64,000 nt of DNA, from the NCBI RefSeq assembly GCF_004000785.1, contig NZ_BILX01000001.1:186001-250000 (forward strand). Reading direction: 5' to 3'. The first letter of the stretch is position 1, and every line of letters starts with the position of its first letter. Positions 50,099 to 57,899 of the stretch are shown piece after piece. The position numbers were made by a program, and so were the translations under genes. A model generated the notes under the pieces. That model was not told the origin of the DNA, searched no databases, and saw only the letters and a program-made list of their open reading frames with translations. The DNA is from Paenibacillus ehimensis NBRC 15659. Lineage in GTDB: Bacteria > Bacillota > Bacilli > Paenibacillales > NBRC-103111.

Positions 50099-52018
50099 CT
50101 ACGGTCTGGAGCCGTATTTGCTCCTGTAATGCGCCAGCGCCAGCAGCGGCCAGATCGCGTTGTAGCTGTGATAGCGCACGTAAAAATCCCCGGGCAGCGC
50201 CGCGCCGGTAGGATACTTGGCCGGCCACGAGGCGTCCCCGGCCTCCACCATGCCCGACAGCGCATGCGCGGCCCGGTTGATGGCGTCGGTCGGCGCCGGG
50301 TGCACCGCGATCAGCGTATCGAGCGCCCAGGCGGTCTGCGAGGGCGTGCTGGCGCCCAGCGGGATGTAGAGCTTGGCCCGGTCGCTGCGGCACGACTCGC
50401 CGAAGCCGCCGTCGGGGTTTTGGATACCGGCGAGCCACCGCACCGCTTGTTGCAGCTCCGGCTGATCGGGCGGAACCCCGGCGGCTGCGAGTCCGGTTAC
50501 GGCGGCCCATGTGCCGTAAATATAGCAGATGCCCCAACGGCCGTACCAGGAGCCGTTCCGCTCCTGACGGCCGAGCAGCCACTGGACGGCGCGCCGGATG
50601 AACGGCTGCTCTTGGCCGAGTCCCGCCCAGGTGCCCAGATATTCCAGCGTGCGCCCGGTCAGGTCCGCGGCCGAAGCGTCGAGCGCCGCCGCCTCCGCGC
50701 CGTCGACGGGAAGAGCGGCGAGCAGCGGGGAATTTTTGTTTCGCTCGAAGGCCGGCCAGCCGCCGTCGTCGTTCTGCAGCGACAGCACCCAATGAAGACC
50801 GCGGCTTCTTGCTTCGCGGTACCCGGCCTCGGGCCGCCCCGGACTTCGGCGCAGCGCCCGCAGCGCGGCGGTCGTATCGTCCACATCCGGCACGATCGTA
50901 TTGACGTCGGAGAACCCCCATCCGCCGGGAACGGGGTTCGCGACATCGGCGCTCCAATCGCCGAGCTTCGTGTGCTGGCGCGAGAGCAGGTAGGCATCCG
51001 CCCGCCGGATCGCCGGATGCGACGCCGGCAGCCCCGCCTCCTGCAGCGCATGGCTAAGGAGCGCCGTATCCCAGACGGTGGAGGGCGAATTTTGCACGTG
51101 AAGCTGCCCTTCGGATTCGCAGGCGAGCGAGATCAGTCCTTGCACCGCTTGGGTGATGACGGGATGCCGCTTGTCGTACCCGAGCGCCAGCAGTGCATAG
51201 ACCATCAGGAAAGTGCAGGACGCATAGCTGTACAGCGTCCCGTTCGGTTCGATCCGCTCCAGCATATAGCGCTCGGCATGCCGGAGCGCCAGCCGGCGGA
51301 GCTCCTGCGGCAGGTAAGGCAGCTGATGCAGGGCGCGTTGAATATCGTTCCACCAGCCGGAGAGGCGCCGGTCTTCCCCGAAATCGCTTCCCTCCGCATG
51401 CGCCGACCAGCGCTCGCGGGCCGGCAGCAGCTCGGACAAGTCGGGCGTCCCCGCCGGTTTGACCGTGAACTGCCGGACGCCCAGTATCGCAGCGGGCGCC
51501 AGATGCACGCGCGCGTAATTGGAGAAGCGGTAAAAGCTCAGCGGGAACGACCGGGGAAGCAGAAGCAGTTCCGGCGGAAAGGGGAACGGCTGCGGCCACG
51601 GGTACTGACCGATGACGGCCAGTATCATCTTGGTCAACACGCCGCTGACGTTCCGCACGCCGCCCTTGGACAAAATAAACCGTCTCGCCCGCCGCAGCGC
51701 CTCGTCGGAGGAGGGGAGGCCGGCGTACCGCAGCGCCGCATAAGCTTCAACCGTCGCGGACAAATGCCCGTCGCCGTCGTCATGAAACCATTTCCACGCG
51801 CCGTCCGCTTCCTGCTTCGATACAATCCGGTTTGCTAAACGCCGTATGAGGTATTCGTCCTTGATGTTTAACGATCTTAATAGCAGAATCAGATAACCGT
51901 CCGTCACGATCCCGTTTTCAAAGCAAAAACGCCACGTCCCGTCCTGCGATTGCCGCGTCAGCAGCATCTGCATCAAACGATCGGTGGCGGTTTCGACAAT
52001 CCGGTGGAGGCTGCTCAT
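50099..52018 (-). CDS. sqhC: class II terpene cyclase (sporulenol synthase / squalene-hopene cyclase family)
   Basis: A 639-residue enzyme of the squalene-hopene cyclase family. The proton-donor motif appears as DVDD at 378-381 (VPDVDDTTAAL), with Thr in place of the final Ala of DxDDTA, as in tetraprenyl-beta-curcumene cyclases. QW repeats are present (QSQDGTWRF, QNDDGGWPAF, QERNGSWYGRWG, QNPDGGFGES). Length (about 630) matches the Bacillus sporulenol synthase more than typical hopene synthases, and the organism is a spore former, so a sesquarterpene for the spore envelope is likely. ATG 52018 lies nine bases after GGAAAGG; two nearer ATGs are possible. Confidence 0.8.
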   Translation of the reverse strand: MSSLHRIVETATDRLMQMLLTRQSQDGTWRFCFENGIVTDGYLILLLRSLNIKDEYLIRRLANRIVSKQEADGAWKWFHDDGDGHLSATVEAYAALRYAGLPSSDEALRRARRFILSKGGVRNVSGVLTKMILAVIGQYPWPQPFPFPPELLLLPRSFPLSFYRFSNYARVHLAPAAILGVRQFTVKPAGTPDLSELLPARERWSAHAEGSDFGEDRRLSGWWNDIQRALHQLPYLPQELRRLALRHAERYMLERIEPNGTLYSYASCTFLMVYALLALGYDKRHPVITQAVQGLISLACESEGQLHVQNSPSTVWDTALLSHALQEAGLPASHPAIRRADAYLLSRQHTKLGDWSADVANPVPGGWGFSDVNTIVPDVDDTTAALRALRRSPGRPEAGYREARSRGLHWVLSLQNDDGGWPAFERNKNSPLLAALPVDGAEAAALDASAADLTGRTLEYLGTWAGLGQEQPFIRRAVQWLLGRQERNGSWYGRWGICYIYGTWAAVTGLAAAGVPPDQPELQQAVRWLAGIQNPDGGFGESCRSDRAKLYIPLGASTPSQTAWALDTLIAVHPAPTDAINRAAHALSGMVEAGDASWPAKYPTGAALPGDFYVRYHSYNAIWPLLALAHYRSKYGSRP

Positions 52019-52125
52019 GCTCATCATCCTTTCCCCAACATTGTATGGGGGCACCCGGCAAATCATGCGCGGGTTCGGGAAGAAGCGGGACGGGCATGCG
52101 GCTCCGGCCCGATATTCGGCAGCGG

Positions 52126-52884
52126 TCAGGAGCCCGCGGCGATTTTCGCAGCCGTATAGTTGCGAATGGTTTCGGGGATGTACCGCAAGGAAGACAACGT
52201 GAAATAGGCGCCGGACGGCTCCACGTCCACTTCGACCTGATTGTAGGCCCATTCCAGCTCCGCCGGCATGAAGATGGCGTGAATGCCAGCCTTAAGCGCC
52301 GGGATAATATCGGTGCGAAGCGAATTGCCGATCATCCAGGTGTTGTTCCGGTCGAAGCCGTTCGCACGGATGAGTCCGTCGAGGTACTCGGCGTTTTTAT
52401 GGCGCGTGACGTAGATCCGATTGCCGAAGAACCGTTCCAGCTCCGCTTCTTTCACTTTGCGCATCTGAACCGTCGGGTCCCCTCCGGTATACAAATGAAG
52501 CGAATGGCCGTCCTCCTGCAGCATGCGGAGCGTCTCTTCCATATAAGGATACGGCTCGATGCTGTGGCCGTAAACGGAGGCGCCGAGCTCGATCAGCCGT
52601 TTGACTTCCACGTCATTTTTGGACCGGCCGGTCAAATCGGTGTAATATTCGTACGTATCGACGAACGATTGGGGGAAGTGATCGGGGGCAAAGCCGCTCA
52701 CGAGCACCCGCTCCAAATCGATTTCCGATTGTTTTTTCTTGATTTCCTCAATGGACAGGTGGTGGCCGTGAAACCACGCTTCCATTTGGTCCGCGAATTG
52801 GTCGATCACCATATCGAAAAATTTGTTGCAGTACAGAAGCGTATCGTCCATATCAAACAAGATCGTTTGTTGTTCTTTCGTCAT
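52126..52884 (-). CDS. HAD-superfamily hydrolase
   Basis: A 252-residue phosphatase-like enzyme. Motif I is ILFDMDDTLLYC (D11 nucleophile, D13 acid/base); motif II follows in LHLYTGGDP, then K and motif III around GLIRANGFDRNNTWMIGNSLRTDIIPAL. The helical cap (about 20-95) is of the C1 kind. Substrate unknown; nucleotides or sugar phosphates are usual. The AGGAGAAATCGC ribosome site sets the ATG at 52884; the frame extends upstream into the palindrome without a start signal. Its mRNA leader would be the 213-base palindrome. Confidence 0.88.
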   Translation of the reverse strand: MTKEQQTILFDMDDTLLYCNKFFDMVIDQFADQMEAWFHGHHLSIEEIKKKQSEIDLERVLVSGFAPDHFPQSFVDTYEYYTDLTGRSKNDVEVKRLIELGASVYGHSIEPYPYMEETLRMLQEDGHSLHLYTGGDPTVQMRKVKEAELERFFGNRIYVTRHKNAEYLDGLIRANGFDRNNTWMIGNSLRTDIIPALKAGIHAIFMPAELEWAYNQVEVDVEPSGAYFTLSSLRYIPETIRNYTAAKIAAGS

Positions 52885-52906
52885 AGCGATTTCTCCTACT
52901 CTCTCT

Positions 52907-53119
52907 AAGCTTTTTGTTGTTTTTTGCATGCCCTGTTCCTGCATAGGCCTGGAGGCCGTAGAGAAAAAAGGATCGCCGCGAGTTTTTTTCACGAATCCCA
53001 CCAGCTTAAAGTAGAATCAAAGGATTCGTGAAAAACGTGTCTGAGTGAAGGCGAGCCTTTTTTCTCGCAGGCCGGGTACAGCCGAAGCAAGGGCAGTCAA
53101 CCTTAACAACAAAAAGCTT
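52907..53119. repeat. 213-bp imperfect palindrome forming the leader of the HAD gene
   Basis: Outer arms AAGCTTTTTGTTGTT (52907-52921) and AACAACAAAAAGCTT (53105-53119) match perfectly. Middle arms 52961-52977 and 53050-53066 match at 16 of 17, and the inner arms TTTTTCACGAATCC (52985-52998) and GGATTCGTGAAAAA (53022-53035) match perfectly. The rest pairs patchily. This whole 244-base gap contains no other gene. Confidence 0.85.
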
Positions 53120-53127
53120 TTCTCTTC

Positions 53128-53136
53128 ATTATAGCA
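53128..53136 (-). promoter_or_regulatory. extended -10 promoter of the HAD gene
   Basis: TGcTATAAT on the minus strand, overlapping the last codons of the bactofilin gene. Transcription would begin near 53121, just at the outer edge of the palindrome. Confidence 0.5.
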
Positions 53137-53530
53137 TGGCTATCATGAGAGACGCATCCTCCTGCGGCGCTTGGCCCATCTCGCTCTGGCCTTGGAACAC
53201 GGCCCCCGGTTCGATAATCAGCGTAGCGGCGCGGACGGTGCCGACCAAGCGGCCCGTCGGGGTGATGCGGACGATGCCCTCCGCCTCTACGCGTCCGTCC
53301 AGCGTCCCGGCGATGACAACGTCGCGGGCGCGCAGATCGGTGGAGCGAACGATTCCTTTCTCCCCGACCGCCACTTCGCCTGCGGCTTGAAGCATTCCTT
53401 GAAACTCGCCTTCGATACGGACGTCGGCTTCCGAGCGGAACGTTCCTTCGAGGACGGTGCCTTCGCCGATCAACGAGACGGAGCGCCCGGAACGCGAAGA
53501 GCGGCTTCGCAAACCGTTCATTCGAAACAT
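53129..53530 (-). CDS. bactofilin (polymer-forming cytoskeletal protein)
   Basis: A 133-residue right-handed beta-helix protein. The bactofilin core is clear: VSLIGEGTVLEGTFRSEADVRIEGEFQGMLQAAGEVAVGEKGIV...DVVIAGTLDGRVEAEGIVRITPTGRLVGTVRAATLIIEPGAVFQG, flanked by short disordered tails. Bactofilins polymerise without nucleotide at the membrane and position cell-wall enzymes. The gene begins at TGATG, overlapping the stop of the M23 peptidase gene, the pairing typical of bactofilin/peptidase shape modules. GGAGAGGAAAAA is the ribosome site. Confidence 0.9.
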   Translation of the reverse strand: MFRMNGLRSRSSRSGRSVSLIGEGTVLEGTFRSEADVRIEGEFQGMLQAAGEVAVGEKGIVRSTDLRARDVVIAGTLDGRVEAEGIVRITPTGRLVGTVRAATLIIEPGAVFQGQSEMGQAPQEDASLMIAML

Positions 53531-54534
53531 CACTTTTTCCTCTCCTTTTTTCGGTTATGGCTTGGCATGTAGGGCGCAGGGTCGGTGCTTTTGCCGCTGA
53601 GCAGCACCTCGTAGTGAAGATGGGGACCGGTGCTGCGGCCTGTTGTTCCCAGTTGACCGATCGTCTGTCCTTTATCGACCCGGTCGCCCCGATTCACCTG
53701 CGTGCGGTTCAGATGCATGTACCACGTCCGCAGCTTATTGTCGTGCTCGATGACGACATTATGCCCGTGCAGCTTGTCATAGCCGACCGATTGGACGACG
53801 CCGCCCGCGACCGCATAGACCGGATCGCCCAGCTTGCCCGCAATGTCGATACCGCGATGGAAGCTGAGCTTTTTCGTAAACGGGTCTTTGCGGTAGCCGT
53901 ACGGTGAGGTAACGATCTTGGAGAGCGTAGGCCATATATCGGGCGTGCGCTGCTGCCTCTCCTGCTTCTCTTGCAGCTGCCGTTTCGTTTGGCCGAGCCG
54001 GGAGGCGAGCTCCTTCATCTCGGCGTGCAGCGCCGTGTAACGGGCTCCCGTCGCCGCGGCCAGCTCGTGCGTCTGCCCCTCGGTCACGGGGAACGCCTCG
54101 CCGCCCATTCCTCCTGCGCCAACCGCTGCGGATACCGGCTGTCCGCCCGGTTTCCGGCGCTCGGCGCTGCCGGGAGCCAGCTTGTGCAAATCCTGCTCGA
54201 GCCGCTTCATCCGCTCCATTTGGCTCCGGACTTCCGCAGCTTGCTTCGAAAGCGCATAAATATCGTTTTGCAGCTGTTCGATGGCTGCGTTTTTCCGGTG
54301 TAAATCTTGCTCCAGCTGCGCCGTCCGCCCCTTCATTTCCACCGATTTCAGCGAAACGGCGACCGTGGAATGCAGACTGCGAATCGTGAGAATGCAAATC
54401 GTTCCGATCAGCAGCAGCATAAGGAAGATTGTACTCCACAGCGCGGCGCGGGACAGCTTGAGGCGAACGACGCTTCCGTTCGCCTCGGGAATGATGACGA
54501 ACGTCAGCTTGCTTTGAAACCACGTGAACTTCAT
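53530..54534 (-). CDS. M23-family peptidoglycan endopeptidase, membrane-anchored
   Basis: A 334-residue protein. Cytoplasmic start, one membrane helix (LWSTIFLMLLLIGTICIL, about 32-50), a long coiled coil (about 65-110 and 150-205), then a LytM/M23 domain with zinc ligands in HRGIDIAG and the catalytic GPHLHYEV. It cleaves peptide cross-links in the wall. The partner bactofilin encoded immediately downstream probably localises it. The ATG at 54534 is preceded by AAAGGAG. Confidence 0.93.
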   Translation of the reverse strand: MKFTWFQSKLTFVIIPEANGSVVRLKLSRAALWSTIFLMLLLIGTICILTIRSLHSTVAVSLKSVEMKGRTAQLEQDLHRKNAAIEQLQNDIYALSKQAAEVRSQMERMKRLEQDLHKLAPGSAERRKPGGQPVSAAVGAGGMGGEAFPVTEGQTHELAAATGARYTALHAEMKELASRLGQTKRQLQEKQERQQRTPDIWPTLSKIVTSPYGYRKDPFTKKLSFHRGIDIAGKLGDPVYAVAGGVVQSVGYDKLHGHNVVIEHDNKLRTWYMHLNRTQVNRGDRVDKGQTIGQLGTTGRSTGPHLHYEVLLSGKSTDPAPYMPSHNRKKERKK

Positions 54535-54660
54535 GACGGCTCCTTTCGGTAGATCGGCCTCGGCCCGAGAAGGTTATTCGGCGAGGCCGGTCAAGAAATG
54601 TCCTTCTTTCTCATACACATCCTTAATAGAAAAAGATTTGTGCATGATGGAGGGATTTGC

Positions 54661-55041
54661 GTGTCATTTTTACATACAACCCGCATGGATTTACTGGAAC
54701 GTTTGACGCTTCATTTGAAGCGGGATATCGCTCTGCAGGCCGAAGGCTTCGAGAGCGGAGCGGGCGTGCTGCATCAGGTCGACAAACGGTTTATCCGGAT
54801 GGGCGAGCGCTACTTCGTGCCCTCCTCCATGCAGGAAATCGTTCTCTTCGATATCCGGAAGAAGGGGGCAGGTCCCCGAGTAAATGTCCGGACAGCCTAT
54901 GCCGGCCCATTCGAGGCGGTTCTGCTCCGCACCGGAACCGATTTTGTCGAGCTGCGCGTAAACCGGGCCGAAGAAGAGGAGGAGCTGGTCATTCTTATCC
55001 CCCTGAGCCGGATCGTTGGGATCGAGCGGGTAAAGTCATGA
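54661..55041 (+). CDS. hypothetical protein
   Basis: A 126-residue soluble protein, mainly beta, with MDLLERLTLHLKRDIALQAEGFESGAGVLHQVDKRFIRMGERYFVP. The pattern recalls short Paenibacillus proteins related to spore-coat or DUF2642-like beta domains, but I am not sure. GTG at 54661 has GGAGGG six bases upstream; an ATG at 54598 in the same frame lacks a ribosome site. Its stop overlaps that of the convergent germination permease gene by six bases. Confidence 0.65.
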   Translation: MSFLHTTRMDLLERLTLHLKRDIALQAEGFESGAGVLHQVDKRFIRMGERYFVPSSMQEIVLFDIRKKGAGPRVNVRTAYAGPFEAVLLRTGTDFVELRVNRAEEEEELVILIPLSRIVGIERVKS

Positions 55042-56466
55042 CGTCCGCGCCGAATTGGGCGCGCTCCTCGCTGCGAGGTCCTTGGCTTTCCGCATCTCCA
55101 TGTGCGTGACGAACAGCAGCAGCGCCAGGACGAGCGCATAGCCGAAGCCCGCCAGCGTGCCGATGACCGCATAGTTCCTGCTGAAGAGAAGGCCCGCGCC
55201 GACGAAAACAAATCCGAGGGCAAGCAGCACATTGCCAGTCCGCAGCCAAGTGCGGCTTGATACCGCCCCCAGACGCGTGCCGAGCCGTTTCCCGGGATGG
55301 CGATTTCCCCCTTTGGACATTCCGGTCCGGTCATGTCCCTGCTTTTTCTCTGAAGAGCCTTCCTCATGGTGCTCGGGATTTCGCTTCGGGAATCTTCGCA
55401 TGAGCAGCAGCATAGCCGCCAGCAGCACCGGCTGGTAGCTGAGCACAATCACGGGCGAGCTGTAGTTGCCGAAGCTGAATACCTCCGGCGTGCTCTTGAA
55501 AGCGAGAATCGTGGTCAGCAGCAAAAACAAGCCGGCCGGGGAACTGATAAGCGTGTAATCCCTTTGTCGGATCAGGCTGGCGATCCCGATCAGGAAGGCC
55601 AGATAGATGAAGATCATTTTGCCCACGATAATCGGAAACCAGATGCTCAGAATAAGCAAATCCATCCGGTCCAGAAAGTCCGTAATCTGAATGTGCTGTA
55701 CCAAGCTGTAATTCGGGTAAAGCAGGTTGGCGGGAATGTTCGGTCCGAGGACGGCCACCTCCAAAAAGAGGAAAAGCGACAGCAGCGCCGTAGCCATCAG
55801 CGAACCGTGCCGAAGGGCGGAGTGAATTTGTCTGGAATTCCAGATCATATGCAAAAACGCCCCTGCAATGATGATATCCCCATACCAGCCCACACTGAGA
55901 AGGCCTCCATATCCAAGCCGCAAAGGCGATGTCGTCAGTATCGGCTGCAGCAAACGGAAGCTTATTTCGTTGGACAACAGGAAAGGCAGCAATAACGTGA
56001 GCGCGAAAAAAACAGGAAAAAACAAGTCGTTGACCCGGGAAATCACTTCCGCACTGGCCCGGCCGTAAAACATAAGCATCACGACGAGGAGCAGAACGAG
56101 CATTTCCTCGGGGGTATTCGGGAGGAGAATCGTGCCGATGAATTTGCCGAACATCCGCAGATCGCGCAGCAGAATAAACCATAGGTGGATCAACAGCAGC
56201 GCGTTCGCGAGCATCCCGAACCAGCGGCCAAATAAAATAAAATTGATCTCGAAAAGATGCATTCCGGGAAACCGCATACTGAGCTGCGCAAAAACGTATG
56301 CGATGAAAAGGATATAAACGGTGGGCAGCAAATAGACGAACCAGGTATCCATATGAGCGACCCGGACCAGCTCGTGCTGAATGCTGAGCAACCCGCCGCC
56401 GATCAGAAGCGAGCCGACCAGCCAGCAGAGCTGTCTTTGATTAATGACTTGCGTGTTGCCAGGCAT
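55036..56466 (-). CDS. spore germination receptor permease subunit (GerAB family)
   Basis: A 476-residue B subunit of a GerA-type germinant receptor in the spore inner membrane, belonging to the amino-acid/polyamine/organocation transporter fold. Ten helices occupy residues 10-365 (INQRQLCWLVGSLLIGGGLL onwards). Unlike the usual ~365-residue subunit, this one continues with a ~60-residue basic, His/Lys/Gly-rich linker and two further membrane helices (VLLALGFVFVGAGLLF and YALVLALLLFVTH). It is the last gene of the ger operon. Confidence 0.9.
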   Translation of the reverse strand: MPGNTQVINQRQLCWLVGSLLIGGGLLSIQHELVRVAHMDTWFVYLLPTVYILFIAYVFAQLSMRFPGMHLFEINFILFGRWFGMLANALLLIHLWFILLRDLRMFGKFIGTILLPNTPEEMLVLLLVVMLMFYGRASAEVISRVNDLFFPVFFALTLLLPFLLSNEISFRLLQPILTTSPLRLGYGGLLSVGWYGDIIIAGAFLHMIWNSRQIHSALRHGSLMATALLSLFLFLEVAVLGPNIPANLLYPNYSLVQHIQITDFLDRMDLLILSIWFPIIVGKMIFIYLAFLIGIASLIRQRDYTLISSPAGLFLLLTTILAFKSTPEVFSFGNYSSPVIVLSYQPVLLAAMLLLMRRFPKRNPEHHEEGSSEKKQGHDRTGMSKGGNRHPGKRLGTRLGAVSSRTWLRTGNVLLALGFVFVGAGLLFSRNYAVIGTLAGFGYALVLALLLFVTHMEMRKAKDLAARSAPNSARTS

Positions 56467-56496
56467 GCGTTCACCCGCTTTCCTCCATCGCTTCGT

Positions 56497-56730
56497 TTAC
56501 TGAGGATGGATAATTGAGAAAATCCACGGCGATACCCGATCGATAAAAAAACGTGTCGGCATCGGAGGCCGATAGCCGAAGGCCACGCAGAGGAAGAGTC
56601 CCAGCGTCAGAATATAGATGAACGTGGACATCCGCGCCGTTGCTTTGGGTTGTCTCGTCCAATGCTTCAAGTTCAAAAATAAATGATACGCCATCAGCAC
56701 TAAGAACCATACCAGAAACTGGGGGTTCAT
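56497..56730 (-). CDS. small two-helix membrane protein in the ger operon (D-subunit candidate)
   Basis: A 77-residue protein with two membrane helices (FLVWFLVLMAYHLFLNL, about 5-22, and STFIYILTLGLFLCVAFGY, about 34-53). Its ATG at 56730 overlaps the gerC stop (ATGA), and its own stop is 30 bases before the gerB start, so it is built into the operon. Small two-helix D subunits (as GerKD) are known beside GerA-type receptors and tune germination. No other family resemblance was seen. Confidence 0.7.
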   Translation of the reverse strand: MNPQFLVWFLVLMAYHLFLNLKHWTRQPKATARMSTFIYILTLGLFLCVAFGYRPPMPTRFFIDRVSPWIFSIIHPQ

Positions 56731-57899
56731 CGGGTGCGCCCCGCTTTCGTCACGTTTTCGTAGATCAGACCCGTTTCCGTGAGCACGCTTTTGACCTGTA
56801 TGCGGTAATCGGCGTCCTTCATCCCGGCCGGCCAGCGCGGTGCGTACTTCTTCTCCCACAGCCTCGGATGCGCCCGCCACAAATAGGACCCGAACTGTGC
56901 GGAATCGGCGCGGTTGGCGATCATTTTGCGGATCGCTTCCTTAATGGCCCGTTCGATATAGCGGTTCATCGCTGCCTCCACTTTCCGGATCTTGCCGGTC
57001 TGGCTGAGGTCGTACATGCCCAGGCTTTCGATGACCTTGGCCTTGGCTTCCACGACGATGTCAAATTGAAGCTTCCCGCGCACCGGACGGGACCGAATCC
57101 GGCATTTGGTATCGTGGATGCTCAGCGTGATCATATGCCGGTCCTCGACTTTTACGGTAGCGGTCGAGTGAACCGGCAGGTTTTTCAGCCAGGCGAGCCC
57201 GCTGGCCTCCGCATTCTTGAACACGCCGGTCATTTTATCTTCGCGAAATTGCGCGTAGCCGAGCAGCTCAAGCTCCTTCGATTTCTTCGAGTTTTTCTCC
57301 GATTCTTTGACGCCCATGTAGACCGTTACGGCATCGCTGCCGGGACTGCTGAGCGCAAGGGCAACCTCTTTCATGTTGATGCTGATGGTAGTCCGGGCCT
57401 TTGCGAGCTCCCGAATCGCTTCCGACGGGAAACGTTCGAACTGCGGCGTCGCTTGCAGCAGCTCGTAAGCCTTTCCTTGGGTGACGATCATATAAATCGT
57501 CATCCGGCTTTCGGGGGAGCGCGGTGTCGCATCGAAGATGTCTCGAATCCCCCGTTTGGCAAAATCCTCGCTGATCAACACCGTTCTGCGGTGGGCGAGA
57601 AACATGCGGCGGGACATCCGCTGCTGCAGCCGGGCCTGCGCCTCCCGGAACGTGGTGCCGGTCTCGGAATCGATGTAGTAGCTTTTGGTTCCGGCCGTTC
57701 CACCCCCGCCTCCGGAGGCTCCGCCCATATTGCCGGGAAGCGGCAGCAGCACGCTGTACCGGATCTTCCCGTCTGGTTCCACATCCACCGCGGTCGTCAA
57801 AATAAAAGCAAGGTCGTTGATCTCCACCCGGTCCCAGCAGCCGGTTAAGCAGAGCAGGGAAAGCAGAGCGAGGGATAGGCGGGTCCGTCGCAGTCTCAT
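56727..57899 (-). CDS. spore germination receptor lipoprotein subunit (GerAC family)
   Basis: A 390-residue C subunit. Signal peptide with lipobox LCLTGC followed by WDRVEINDLAFILTTAVDVE, the family's invariant opening. Later segments RRMFLAHRRTVLISEDFAKRGIRDIFD and SRMTIYMIVTQGKAYELL fit GerAC domains 1-2; the C-terminal domain 3 includes KVIESLGMYDLSQTGKIRKVEAAMNRYIE. A GGGGGxxG insert near residue 55 is unusual. Its ATG overlaps the gerA stop (ATGA). Confidence 0.92.
   Translation of the reverse strand: MRLRRTRLSLALLSLLCLTGCWDRVEINDLAFILTTAVDVEPDGKIRYSVLLPLPGNMGGASGGGGGTAGTKSYYIDSETGTTFREAQARLQQRMSRRMFLAHRRTVLISEDFAKRGIRDIFDATPRSPESRMTIYMIVTQGKAYELLQATPQFERFPSEAIRELAKARTTISINMKEVALALSSPGSDAVTVYMGVKESEKNSKKSKELELLGYAQFREDKMTGVFKNAEASGLAWLKNLPVHSTATVKVEDRHMITLSIHDTKCRIRSRPVRGKLQFDIVVEAKAKVIESLGMYDLSQTGKIRKVEAAMNRYIERAIKEAIRKMIANRADSAQFGSYLWRAHPRLWEKKYAPRWPAGMKDADYRIQVKSVLTETGLIYENVTKAGRTR

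Noticed and set aside
52907-53119. T-box riboswitch in the HAD gene leader
   Set aside because: GCTGGTGGGATTC superficially resembles the T-box core, but GGGTGGNACCGCG is absent and the gene has no amino-acid link.
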